Below, piece after piece: positions 34,642 to 45,900 of a DNA stretch of 64,000 nt. The DNA is from Lutraria lutraria (lineage: Eukaryota; Mollusca; Bivalvia; Venerida; Mactridae), in contig OZ026835.1 of the NCBI GenBank assembly GCA_964023205.1, positions 40,831,083 through 40,895,082 of the forward strand, written 5' to 3'. The notes below the pieces were generated by a model that ran no database searches, was not told the DNA's origin, and saw only the letters and a list, made by a program, of their open reading frames with translations. Within the stretch, counting starts at the first letter, position 1; each line of letters starts with the position of its first letter. The translations under genes were made by a program, and so were the position numbers.

Positions 34642-36290
34642 GCTAATATTGCTTGAAACATTTTGTTAAACATACTCCGCCTTTTTAGTTTAAGTAATAA
34701 ATTAGTCCATGTATTAAGTATACACAAGCAAATATCAAAGATACAAAATAACAAATCCAGGAGTATGTACAGATAATTTATTTTTACTATCATTTTATTT
34801 CATGGATTTTCTTACAAATCAATTTCTATGGTTATAACGTATACTTTTGTATGTTTTATTATTCAAACCAGTCTTTGAAAGTCAATTTTGTTTAGGGAAT
34901 GTGGTTCTATATTTCAGATACTTTTGTATGTAATTTTGTATTAAATTTTGTTGTATTGTGTTATTGTTAATATAAATGTATATGTTTATACGTATATGTA
35001 GCTATTGTGATTGTTTTGTGGGTATGAATTATTAAGAGTTTTGTGAAACCCCTTTTCTTTGAATGGTTAATTGTCTTGCTTAGTGTTTTGATCATAAAGG
35101 GGGTGGTAATGTAATTAAGTGTTGTAACAGATACGTGTAACATTCCCCTAAAAAACAAAAGATATTCAAGGGACTAGACTCCAGTTTAATTATCAATATT
35201 CTGATATCTCGAAATTACTTTCACTTATGTAAATGCTACGTTTAATCATTCAATTACGTACTTGAGTCTGATTTATTAAATCCATAAGTTGTATTTAGCT
35301 GTACGATATTTTTGTATTTATAAACAAACAATATATTGTTTTATTAACTTTACTACGTACTCGCACATTGTACACTTCTAAAGTGATATTTTCTAAGAAT
35401 ATAAGCCATCATAAATAGATTTCTTAAATAATTCTCTAACGGTAAATTAGTTTATAGTTTTCTCAAAGGCTTGGATAATTAATGATTCTTTTAAAAATGT
35501 GTAGATATTACGACCATGTTCGCGTATATTCGTCAATTAACTAAAGAACATTTATTTTTATTGTAAATTAGTTTAACCTTGATCTCCAATAACAGCTTTT
35601 TTCTTCTGCGTACGAATGGATATCTGGAAGTTCTTGGACAAATCCTATCAGATGAAGATGATCTATTGAATTCTAATAAGAAAACTGAGTATATTATAAT
35701 ATCACTATGACTTGCGTGTAAAATTCAAAGCAAAGAAACATGTACTAAAGAGTGATTTGTATACAATCGATCTATGACGTATACAATGATTTGCCAAGAA
35801 CAAGAAGTGAGTCACATTCATAAATAAATGACGTCAATGTGTTTCGAAGTGCGCATTTAGTGGTGCCATCATCGTGTTGCACGACCCATCGACAATCTCT
35901 AGATTATTTGTCTTTGCCTTTTCTCTGCACCGGTACCAAATAGTTCCTTCATCTATTGTTACTCGCCGGTTGATGTCGAGACGACCCTTTATTGACGCCC
36001 AACGTTGCTTTTAAGAAACTTTGACGTTGGGCGGCCACACCTTACATCATCTATGAATTAATGGTTTCTCTTTCGTCAGTATACTGTTTATGCCACTTGT
36101 ATACTAAATAACGCTAAAAAGACTGTTTCTTCGACAATTCTGCAGTCAGTATCTGCGTGTGTCAAAGATGTATACAAAATTGTTTGGCACCCTACTGTTT
36201 CAATCTTTCAATCTACAGTCTGACACAGTTGCATTCACTGCTCCTATGAAAAACTGTGCAATTACGAGAATGAATGCGCGTAAAGCCCAA
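34642..36290. other. Intergenic, no gene seen; one strong small hairpin
   Basis: AT-rich. Around 35996-36033, CGCCCAACGT and ACGTTGGGCG form a 10-bp perfect stem with an 18-base loop, in a locally GC-richer 180 bp (35850-36040). No exon or RNA family was recognised there. Confidence 0.45.
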
Positions 36291-37010
36291 GGGCAACATA
36301 TCGAGCCCCTGGGTAGCCAGCTTGTGATCTTGACCTTTGAACTACAAGTATGGGTGATATTCATGACACATCATTTCATTGAAGTAAACTTTTATACCAA
36401 TTTATTTAAAAATCCTTGAATGCAAACAGAAGTTACAGCCCAGACAAGGAAAATATATTTGACCAAATGTGTAATCTTGACCTTTGACCTATGAAAATCT
36501 GGGTGTTGCCCAAGACACATGGTCTCATTGTATTATGGCAAGTCATTTTCAAATAATTCAATGCATAAGGGAGACACAGCCCTGACAAGGTGTATAATGA
36601 TTATTTTTTATGTTTGACTTCTAAGTGTGACCTTGACCTTTGAGCAAGAGACCTTGATCTTTTGCACTGCACACCGCCTCATGGTGTTTTACAATTATGC
36701 CAAGTTATCTTAAAAAGTTTCTATGCATAAGGGAGATACAGCCCAGACAAGGTGTATAATGCTCATTTTTGACGTTTGACCTCTAAGTGTGACCTTGACC
36801 TTTGAGCTAGAGACCTGGATCTTGCGCACTGCACACCATCTCATGGTGTTTAACAATTATGCCAAGTTATCTTAAAAAGTTTTTATGCATAAGAGAGATA
36901 CAGCCCGGACAAGGTCTATAATGCTCATTTTTGACGTTTGACCTCTAAGTGTGACCTTGACCTTTGAGCTAGAGACCTGGATTTTGCGCACTGCACACCG
37001 TCAGCAAAAT
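36290..37010 (+). repeat. Tandem repeat, about 140-164-bp unit, rich in TGACCTTGACCTTTGA
   Basis: GTGACCTTGACCTTTGAG recurs at 36625, 36789 and 36951 (periods 164 and 162), with diverged copies near 36334 and 36471. Units also share CATAAGGGAGATACAGCCC, GACAAGGTGTATAATGC and CACTGCACACC. The reverse complement TCAAAGGTCAAGGTCA is a direct repeat of nuclear-receptor half-sites. The array lacks the terminal hairpin of the pearl-like elements. Confidence 0.8.
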
Positions 37011-39213
37011 GTAACATGATTGACTTTTCCTGATTTGTAAATGATCCAGCATTGCAGTTATGTAAATTGCATAACTTAATAGTTAATACACAATAGTATC
37101 GAAGCAATACAGGAAATAACGTGAAAATCAACGAAAAATATATCACTCCGCTAGATGGAAATATCATTTGAATATATCATTTCTGCGTTAGCCAATACAT
37201 TAAAGGTTGTTCATGCAAAACTTATTTATTGTACGTTGACGTCTAAAAAAATGACCATTTTTCTGGAGGAAACCCGCGATCCACCTTAAGTGATACTTTT
37301 TCAACGTTAATCACGTTGCGTCGATAATATATGTTTGCCAACAGATTTTAGAGAGACATTTTCGCATCTAGTTAGATGTATAACAATGAAATAGTTTGAA
37401 ATTTTATGGTGGGGCTATATCCGTGTGTGCATTTTACTTTGGTGAGTGTAACTTTATTTTAACCATTTGAATTGTAATGAGTACACTTATTGTTGAGGCG
37501 CATTTTTTCACATTTGTCCACACACTTCTGGATAACCACTTTTAATTGTCATTTTAACCTCACTCAAATTTAGCATGACATGTTTCCATGAAAAATTGGT
37601 AGATCAGTCATCGTAAAAATTTATTGGTGAAGTTTGAATAATATTATAAGTAACGCCTTTTCATAATACATGTACTAGGTAAGGCTTTATTGCTAGTTGA
37701 TATTTGTATGATTAATCTATATTATCGTGCTTCAACCTAAATTATACATGAATGACTGACTTATGAAACTGTGTAAGTAATTTATGGTTAGATTTTTATT
37801 GCAGTAATGATAAGAACATTAAGTACCTAGTGTGAGTCAATTTATTGCTTTAACAGCCACTGACTATAATATTACAGGGTCGTAGGAACCGGGAGAACCA
37901 AGGCGACCTAGCTAGCTCACCAATAATTTTGGCCATAATGGTAATTAAAATGCGTTATATTACTTTCAGACAAAATCTAAAATTAGACCCCCACCTTTGA
38001 AATTGCTACCTGCGGGCCTGTATTGTATTGTCCCTATATGTATGCCCATATTGTTCTATATTTGTAAAGGCTACACATCTGTCTTCGGTGGTTTAGAATA
38101 TAAAACGATAATTTATGGTGAATGATAGTCTTATATTTCGAAGCTACTTTTATTATACTGGTGACATTGTATTAATTTCTGTTATAATTATCATTAAAAT
38201 ATTCCAAACGTTTCTGTCTGCTTTATGTTTCAATGTTTTAAAAGCTAGTTATGTAAGCATTGTACATGAAAATCTTAATATATGCGTTTGTTTCTGGTTA
38301 CTCAAACTACCATAATTTTATCCTGCAACCTTAGCATTTTTATTTGACGTACATCCACTGCCTCACTAGTTTACCGTTCCGCATGTTTTCGATAAAATTA
38401 ATACAGTTTTTTTTTTACAAAATCTGTACTTATCTACACTTAATGAACAAAAAATTACACCTTAACAACCTATTTGGTAATAAGACCTTATTGTTGAAAC
38501 GACCATCTATTTTCAAACCAGTTTAGAACTATATATTTCATCTTAATAATAGGACCAACTAAATATCAAATCTTTAGTGTCAAATAGTTGGTTTTCATAC
38601 CAAAGGGTAACCTTTTTTATTAATGTAAGATTAAAAACAAAAAAGATATTGCATTTTTTGTATAACGGACAAGACCTTTGTTTATAAGTGTATTATTAGA
38701 ATATGTACATTTTAGCTTTGTTTCCATTCAATTCTCTTATTGTATATTTGATGTGGATGTAAATGTCAATGAGTATAACATTTAACTAAAATTAAAATCT
38801 ATATACCACAAATAAAGGTGCATTAAATCAAACATGAACGTGTTACAATTATCTCATTCTTTTTATGCATCCCATTACATAAAGTCATATGACAAGCACA
38901 TTAATAAAAGAAGAGACATTTGTTGAAATACACTCTCATAAGAGTGGAATGTGTGTTATATCATAAACATGGCAGATGAAAGGGAAGGAAATGCAAGCTG
39001 AGAAAGTGGTTTGCCTATGATTTCAGCACATACGCACCTTATTACAGTACAAAAGAACAGCACATACGCACCTTATTACAGCACATACGAAGATTATTAT
39101 AATGTTTTATGAAGATCTCAATTTGATACACATATTGGCGACTTTATTGACATGTCTGTTCATTTGATGCTTTCGTCATCACAATGATTTCAGGGATTTA
39201 AAAAATGACAATT
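37011..39213. other. Intergenic, no gene seen
   Basis: AT-rich and without supported coding sequence. A small local duplication of CACATACGCACCTTATTACAG occurs at 39028-39088. Confidence 0.5.
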
Positions 39214-39486
39214 TTATAAGTTAATGACTGATGTATGCCATAAGATGTTTAGTTTTACAATTGCTTCCTCAGTTAAGACATTCATAGGAATCCTAACATA
39301 TGCTGTGCCATACGTTGTGGACGCCGCCCGCCCACCATGCGTGTTCCCATAACACGACCCATTTTTCAAACTGGTCAGGGTTCTAGCCAGCCTAATATCG
39401 CATGTCGTCCACGACATGCCTTCAGGCTTACAGTCGTATATTCGACATCCTTTAATTCCACCGACATGGCTTGTATACGCAACCAA
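39214..39486 (-). CDS. Doubtful short frame behind a promoter-like segment
   Basis: An open frame of 90 codons, of which 67 follow its first ATG (near 39417). It is not recognised. Composition is less AT-biased than its surroundings, with several Gly, Thr and Cys. An alternative frame has an ATG at 39467 and 30 codons (starting MSVELKDVEY). The region just upstream on this strand carries E-box, GC-box, CCAAT and CRE-like motifs, so a first exon may lie here. No splice-confirmed continuation was found; either frame may be chance. The segment also holds a 20-bp dyad GCATGTCGTGGACGACATGC. Confidence 0.22.
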   Translation of the reverse strand: MVAYTSHVGGIKGCRIYDCKPEGMSWTTCDIRLARTLTSLKNGSCYGNTHGGRAASTTYGTAYVRIPMNVLTEEAIVKLNILWHTSVINL

Positions 39487-39640
39487 TTATAAAGGCAACT
39501 ACATCCGAATATGTGCCGCGTGCTGACTCGTTACGTCACTAAGAACAGTGTCAATCAAATATCAATTAACCAATGACAGTCTCGAATGCATGACGCATGT
39601 CGCTGACAAAATCGTAGCCCCGCCTTACCACGTGTTTCAA
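39487..39640 (-). promoter_or_regulatory. Candidate promoter cluster (minus strand)
   Basis: Within 150 bp there are CCACGTG (39628-39634), GCCCCGCC (39617-39624), an inverted CCAAT (AACCAATGAC, 39568-39577), a CRE-like TTACGTCAC (39531-39539) and a TATA-like CCTTTATAATTGG on the minus strand (39483-39495). The ordering fits a minus-strand promoter, but the evidence is motif density alone. Confidence 0.28.
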
Positions 39641-41523
39641 CTAAATACTCGATGTTATGACCGTGAAAGTTTAAGCAAGAGTGTTGACAGTTAAGACTGA
39701 ACATTTTTAATGCACGTAGATCTACACGAAAGACGAGGATATAAAAAAATACGCGTTAGCAAATCGATCACCGAGGAATCCTTGAGCATTAAAAATGAAA
39801 TGAGACTCATATGAGTCGATGGAATAGCATTTATGATGCGAGTTCTGATCAGAAATCCGCAACGCCGATCTTGACATAATCCAATCTTTAGATCCTAAAT
39901 GGAAACATACGTTTCTGTGGATGTTAGTTTCGGAAAACGGTAACTTAAATATCATTATCTATTAAATTTTAACAGAAGTTACATGCAGTTGATATCCCTA
40001 GGACTTTAAAAAAATGATTCAAGTTTAACTTATACGATCTGATGTCATAAAGGAGTGAGTACAGCTACTTCCGGTTAAAAAATTTCTACTTTCGGTTTGA
40101 ACTTTGGGAGTCTCGATGTGTTATGTTTGTTGTCATTTTATTCAGTCAATAAAAAGTTTTATAATTGATTCGATAAAATTTCTTACTATGAAATATGCAA
40201 TGATTGCTGAAAATACAAATAAAGAAAAAATATTCTAAAAATTTGATGTCAATCTAACTATGACTACATAATGTAAACAAATGTGTACTGTAGAGTGTAG
40301 TGTATTGAGTTAATCTTATAGTCACTTGGCTTATCAGTTACTTTTCTGTATAGTTGCCTCTCTGATAGTAGGCCTATTGTACATCATTTATTAAATAGCC
40401 ACTGAGCAATAAACTTAAAGTATAAAACCATCTCTGAGTTGGAGTTCTAATGTAAGTATTTACATATAAAATAGAGAAACACTACATGTACTATCAAAGG
40501 AGACCTAAGAAGTGCGTGCCTGATAGAGCAGTATGGGTTGACATTCCATGTACATCCATAAAAAGAGCATCCTGTCAAAACCATGCATGGCGCCTCGGAT
40601 TTACACAAATGATTTTTTTGGACATGCAAAACTGATACATGTATCTTAATTCCTATTGATTTGTGTATGATATGTTACATATTTATAACACTTTTTAACA
40701 GTTCTGTCTTTTGACTTTAAAATTCACTAAAATATTAATTAAGTTGTTGGACTTACCCCCCCCCCCCCCACTTGCACATATTCAGTCATTAACCGTACCG
40801 CTCACGGGTGACTCAAATTTGTATTTGCAACATGCCTTAAAAAATCCTGGCTAGAACCCTGCTGGTGTATAAAAAGAAATAACTGCAACAAACACAAAGC
40901 ACTGGATTCCTTATTCTAATACTAGTATAAACTAACAAATAAAAATCCAAACCAATCAAATTTATAAAAGAAAACTTACTGCAGTCAGGTACGTTTATTA
41001 ACTACATACGTATATTATATCTGACTGCAGTAGAATATTTCCAAATCTGACAATTGATTTTTCCATTGATCAATACACTGCATATTACCACTGAGTAGAT
41101 AAGATATATATATTATATTAGTAGTACTTTATGGCACCACAGTTCACTGATACTATTAATTATTAGTCATTGTTATCATATCATATAAATACAGAAGAAA
41201 TAGCCAAACAGAAGTACCTGCCTCAGTCCATCACAGGGATTTGAGGAAATCAAACAGTATCCCTTCCAATGAAAATGCAATTAAGGTATTATACCCATAA
41301 TTATATACCCATACTATACTCTTTAGATGTACATACAAGTATCTGCACAACACGCTACTCAAAATGTTGATAATAATAAAATAGTAGTGCACAATTATTG
41401 GTATGTCTTTGATATTTACCCAAAATACTTAAATTTATAATACAACACATTTTGAAAATTTTGTAAAAAATGATACCCATGTGGAAAAACAAAAAATATT
41501 AATTTCTGCAAATCCTGCTTTTC
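39641..41523. other. Intergenic, no gene seen
   Basis: AT-rich. There is a C homopolymer near 40757-40769. 40979-41030 is a hairpin with a 12-bp stem (ACTGCAGTCAG and CTGACTGCAGT). ATCCTGGCTAGAACCCTG near 40844 matches the complement of a stretch at 39368-39385. Confidence 0.5.
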
Positions 41524-41524
41524 A

Positions 41525-41672
41525 TGTTTATAACATAAGATCAGACAATAATGATACTATCGATCCATTGTATGTCTGAACATGCATTAAAACATTAATT
41601 AGCTTTATCTTGTCAACCCTAAAACTTTGAAAATGTGGAATTGAGATTTGAGTTTTATAACCCCTGGGTTTG
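41525..41672. mobile_element. Degraded copy of the TTATAAAAC-ended MITE
   Basis: The segment shares ATCAGACAATAATGATA, CATTAATTAGCT and GAGTTTTATAACC with the clearer element at 61606-61823. The order and spacing are the same. Confidence 0.6.
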
Positions 41673-42068
41673 TCTGCTCCATTTAGGGAAAATAATTTTG
41701 GACATAATGGGTATAAAATCTTAACTCGATTTGCTAGCAACAGAATCCAGCAATCACTATTTTCTATTATTTCTTTAGAGTAAAACGAGTATTTGTGATA
41801 ACAAAATCAAATTGTGATGCCAGATTACTTCATAACCATTCTATATCAAGAAATTTGGATTACGAGTAATGTAATATACTTGGTCAGAAAGTCAGTCACA
41901 AATGAAAAATTTAAGTACACTTCAATAAATATGAATCTTAAATTAAAACGTTGAATACTAGGGTACAAGAAAAGAATGAGTATCCTTAACACCTATTATG
42001 ATATCAAAGAGTTAACACTCCTTACACTCTAGCAAACTCTTGGATCTGAAGAAAGTTCAATGGAACAC

Positions 42069-42939
42069 TCAATAAAAATTAAAAGAACATCCAGACTTTG
42101 CAGACAGTTGTTTTAAGCCATGTCTCATTAAAAAGGAAATATATCTGGGCATAAAATCTCCTTCAACTTGGTAATCACCACCAGTGAGCATAGATACGAT
42201 TTTAATCTTGCCTGTGTCTATATCAGGGGAACAGATGATCGACCCACTGTCACCCACATCTGCAAATGGCTCTCCATCTACAGGCAGATTTTCTATCATA
42301 ACAATGTAGTCATTACAATCTAGTGTTGCAAAGTCTGTTGAGCATATTATACCCATTGTGAGTTCTGTTGCTGCTCCGTATTTAAACACAAACATTTTCA
42401 AGAGTTCTTGAAGAGTTTCTGTTGCTACATAGCTGTGTTGATGAAGCCCACTATCATCTTTCAATTTTGTTAAACAACAATTAACCACATTATCATTAAT
42501 TCTAATAGCTGCAATGTCAACAAGAGGCAATGGCTCCTGTCCAGTAAAAACAGCTAGACTTTGTTCGCTTATTCCAAATTTGGATCCATCACTTGCAAAT
42601 ACATCAAATGTCTCGTAATTAGGATTTGAAACCACATGGGCTGCAGTTAACGCATATAGTGTCTTATTCTCATTATATGTAAAACATCCCATTGTTCCAG
42701 TATGATACCTGGCACTTTCATTTGGACCGCTTGAAAGGCATCTTATAGGTACACCATTCTCATACAAGTTGTTCGACATTGTCTGTATTTTCTGCGTGAC
42801 ATTTTTTACAATATACTGTGAAGAAAATCTATATTTTCGAATCAACTCGGCAATGTTGTCTCTCACTTCACTAGTATTTGTTTGTACATGAATTTCCAAT
42901 TTATTGTACACCGTACCAACTCCAAAAACATCACTTAAC
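42069..42939 (-). CDS. Exon 4 (last coding) of the trypsin-fold protein gene
   Basis: 871 bp. The acceptor TTTAAATAATTTAG lies before 42939; TGA stop at 42071-42069. The exon begins with the last base of a split Arg codon and encodes residues 418-706, including all three catalytic positions. The whole protease domain in a single exon is unusual for animal secreted S1 proteases, which normally split the triad across exons. Confidence 0.88.
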
Positions 42940-45900
42940 CTAAATTATTTAAAAAAAATATAACAAAGTTAGATTATATTACAGGTTCTAACAGTACAAT
43001 TCAAAGGGATCAAATTTGTTCGCTAAAATATTACAGAAGCATTTGTCAAGAAAAAAAGTTCGGTTCTTGTGGTATAACGTAAACAAATATAAAAATATTA
43101 TAATATAATTCAATATACAATTAGTACAAACCATTCTGTGGTGAGTCGTTATTTAAGTGTGGCGAGACATTATTGCGACGAGTCATTATTGCAGCGAATC
43201 GTTACTAATGTGTTGTTTATAAGCTGTACATATCATGACAGTAAGTTTCAAAAACAAATCTGCACATACATTTGTTTTGCATACAAGTCAAGTTCTTATC
43301 ATAAATATTCTGAGAATCACAAATTGGCATCAATTGATCATTTCAGCCAAGACCTACCCTATACTAATACATGTACATGTTAGTATTAAAGTAAAGTTTG
43401 GGCCAGTCACCGTCTGGTTCAGCAAACATGGAGCTGACCCACAGATGAGGTGCCAGAGATGAGGAGGCTTAATTTAGTTGAAAACAAAGCGTAAAAAAGA
43501 TGCAGAAGTATTCAGCTACCTTTTATGCATTTCTCTGTTAATAATCAGTACGTAATCTGTACTTACCTGAGTATTTCTTTTCGTAATCCATCTGGTATAG
43601 TAGGGGTTACAGTTTTTGATACATACTCCTCTGTAAGAGTTGAAGACAAGTATCCTTCTATTTCAAATATCATTTTCCCAATTAAAGTCACCACAATATC
43701 CATATTCTTCAGTTTTTTCTCGACATCATCGACACTCTTCCACATGTCATTGACTAATGAATGGCTGATTTGATCACATGACCTTTTCCTCTGTTTTGAT
43801 TGGTCATAACTCACATCATTTAACTTTTTAAGATGATACTGAGTATTTTTAGAAATACTGTCTAGAATTTTCTGTTGGAAATTAAGTTCATGAAATAGTA
43901 GGTTGACTTGCCAAAGTACTAGATTGTATTTATCGGTAGCTATTGAAACCATATAGCATTTCACTAAATGAGCAATGCGACTAGTAAGAAGATGTACGAA
44001 CTTATCTTCCATGTTTCTACCAACAAGTTCTGCAGAATCATCTGTCAAAGCACACTGCTTTATCTCTTCTATCAAGAAGTCATTTTGCAAGAAAACTGAT
44101 ATTATATTGCGTCGATCAATGATTTGAAGAAGATTCGCGTCACTACACGATAGAGGTCTTTCATGTCGTATAAACACCTCTAAGTAACGCAAAACATTAT
44201 GAAAGCCTTTTATCACTTTAACTTCCAACCATTCAGACAGTTTGTTACAAAGAGGACAACTTTGAAAATTTATTATGATCCTTTCTTCATGGTTCCATTC
44301 GGGGCATAGACTGTGCACCTTATTTGATATTTCATTATGAAACTCTTCAGTATTAGGAGTCGTCTGTGACACAATATCAACAACAATAAATAAGGAGTCA
44401 AACAATTTCAAATCGGATCTGCCATATTCATTGAAGAAAAAGTCGATGGTTGATGATACTTTCTGAAAAGTAGAAAACAACAAAAAATGAATTAAACTCT
44501 TCAGCAGAAGTAAGAACTAGAATGTGCATGCACAAACAAAATATTACAACATAAATTACACCCATCTATTTTTTACTGTATTGTTAATATAAGAGTTGAC
44601 TGCTTCAGAATTCTTCACTTTCTCCATGCACAGACCCTCTTTGGCTTATCGGAATCTTTGGCTTTAATATCGAAAACAAGAGGGCCAAGATGGCCCTATA
44701 TCACTCACATGACAATCACTGTTCACTCATTAAAACATTGTTTTGAACCGGTGACCTAGTTTTTGACCCCAGACGACCTATGTTCGAATTTGTCTTACAT
44801 ATCATTAAGACAAACAGTCTGACTAGGTTTGGTGAAGATACGATCAAAATTTGACATCTACAGTGTTAATAAGGTTTTCCTAAGATTTGACCTTGTGACC
44901 TGGTTTTTGACCCTAGGTGAACCATATTTGAACTTGTCCTTATTATCATTAAGACTAACAATCTGACAAAGTTTGGTGAATATCCAATAATAACTGTGAA
45001 ATCTACAGTGTTAACATGGTTTTTCATAAGATTTGACCTAGCGACCTAGTTTTTGACCCAAGATGACCCATGTTCATCCTTGACCCACATATCATTGAGG
45101 CAAACATTTTGACAAGGTTTGGCGAAGATCCAATTAAAACTGTGACATCTACAGTGTTAACAAAGTTTTCCTAAGATTTGACCTGGTGACCTAGTTATTG
45201 ACCCCAGATGACCCATATTTATACTTGACCGTTATATCATTAAAACAAACGATTTGACAAAGTTTGGTGAAGATCCAATAATAACTGAAATCTACAGTGT
45301 TAACATGGTTTTTCATAAGATTTGACCTAGCGACCTAGTTTTTGACCCAAGATGACCCATGTTCGAACTCGTCCAAGATATTATGAAGACAAACATTCTG
45401 ACAAGGTTTCATGATCATCCAATCAAAACAGTGACTTCTAGAGTGTTCACAAGGTTTTCCAGCAATTTGCCCTAGTGACCTAATTTTACTACAGAAATGA
45501 CCCATTATTAAACTTGACCTACATATTATTAAAATAAACATTCTGACAAAGTTTCATGAAGATAAAGTCAAAACAGTGATTTCTAAAGTGTTCACAAGGT
45601 TTTCCCTTATTTGGCCCTGGTGACCTAGTTTTTGACCCCAAATGGCCCAATATCGAACTCGTCCGAGATTTTGTTGATATTAACGTTCTGACCCAGTTTT
45701 GCTAAAATTGAGCCAAAAATGTGGCCCCTAGTGTGGTCACAACATAAAGTTTGACGACCCACGACGCACACCGCATGACGCCGGACGGAGAGTGATCCTA
45801 ATAGCTCACTTTGTCACTTTGTGACATGTGAGCTAAAAATGTAAGTTTCAACTTACAATAACCAAGTCAATGTATATGTCAGAGGACCATACAAACAGGT

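Noticed and set aside
35996..36033. Histone-type 3' stem-loop
   Set aside because: The stem (CGCCCAACGT) and the 18-base loop do not match the conserved histone stem-loop, and no histone gene is adjacent.
35980..36040. LTR retrotransposon primer-binding site (GCCCAACGT-like)
   Set aside because: No flanking LTR pair, polypurine tract or pol-like coding sequence was found nearby.
36159..36419. 86-codon plus-strand frame
   Set aside because: Most of it runs through the 140-164-bp tandem repeat unit, and the same sequence in other units is not open.
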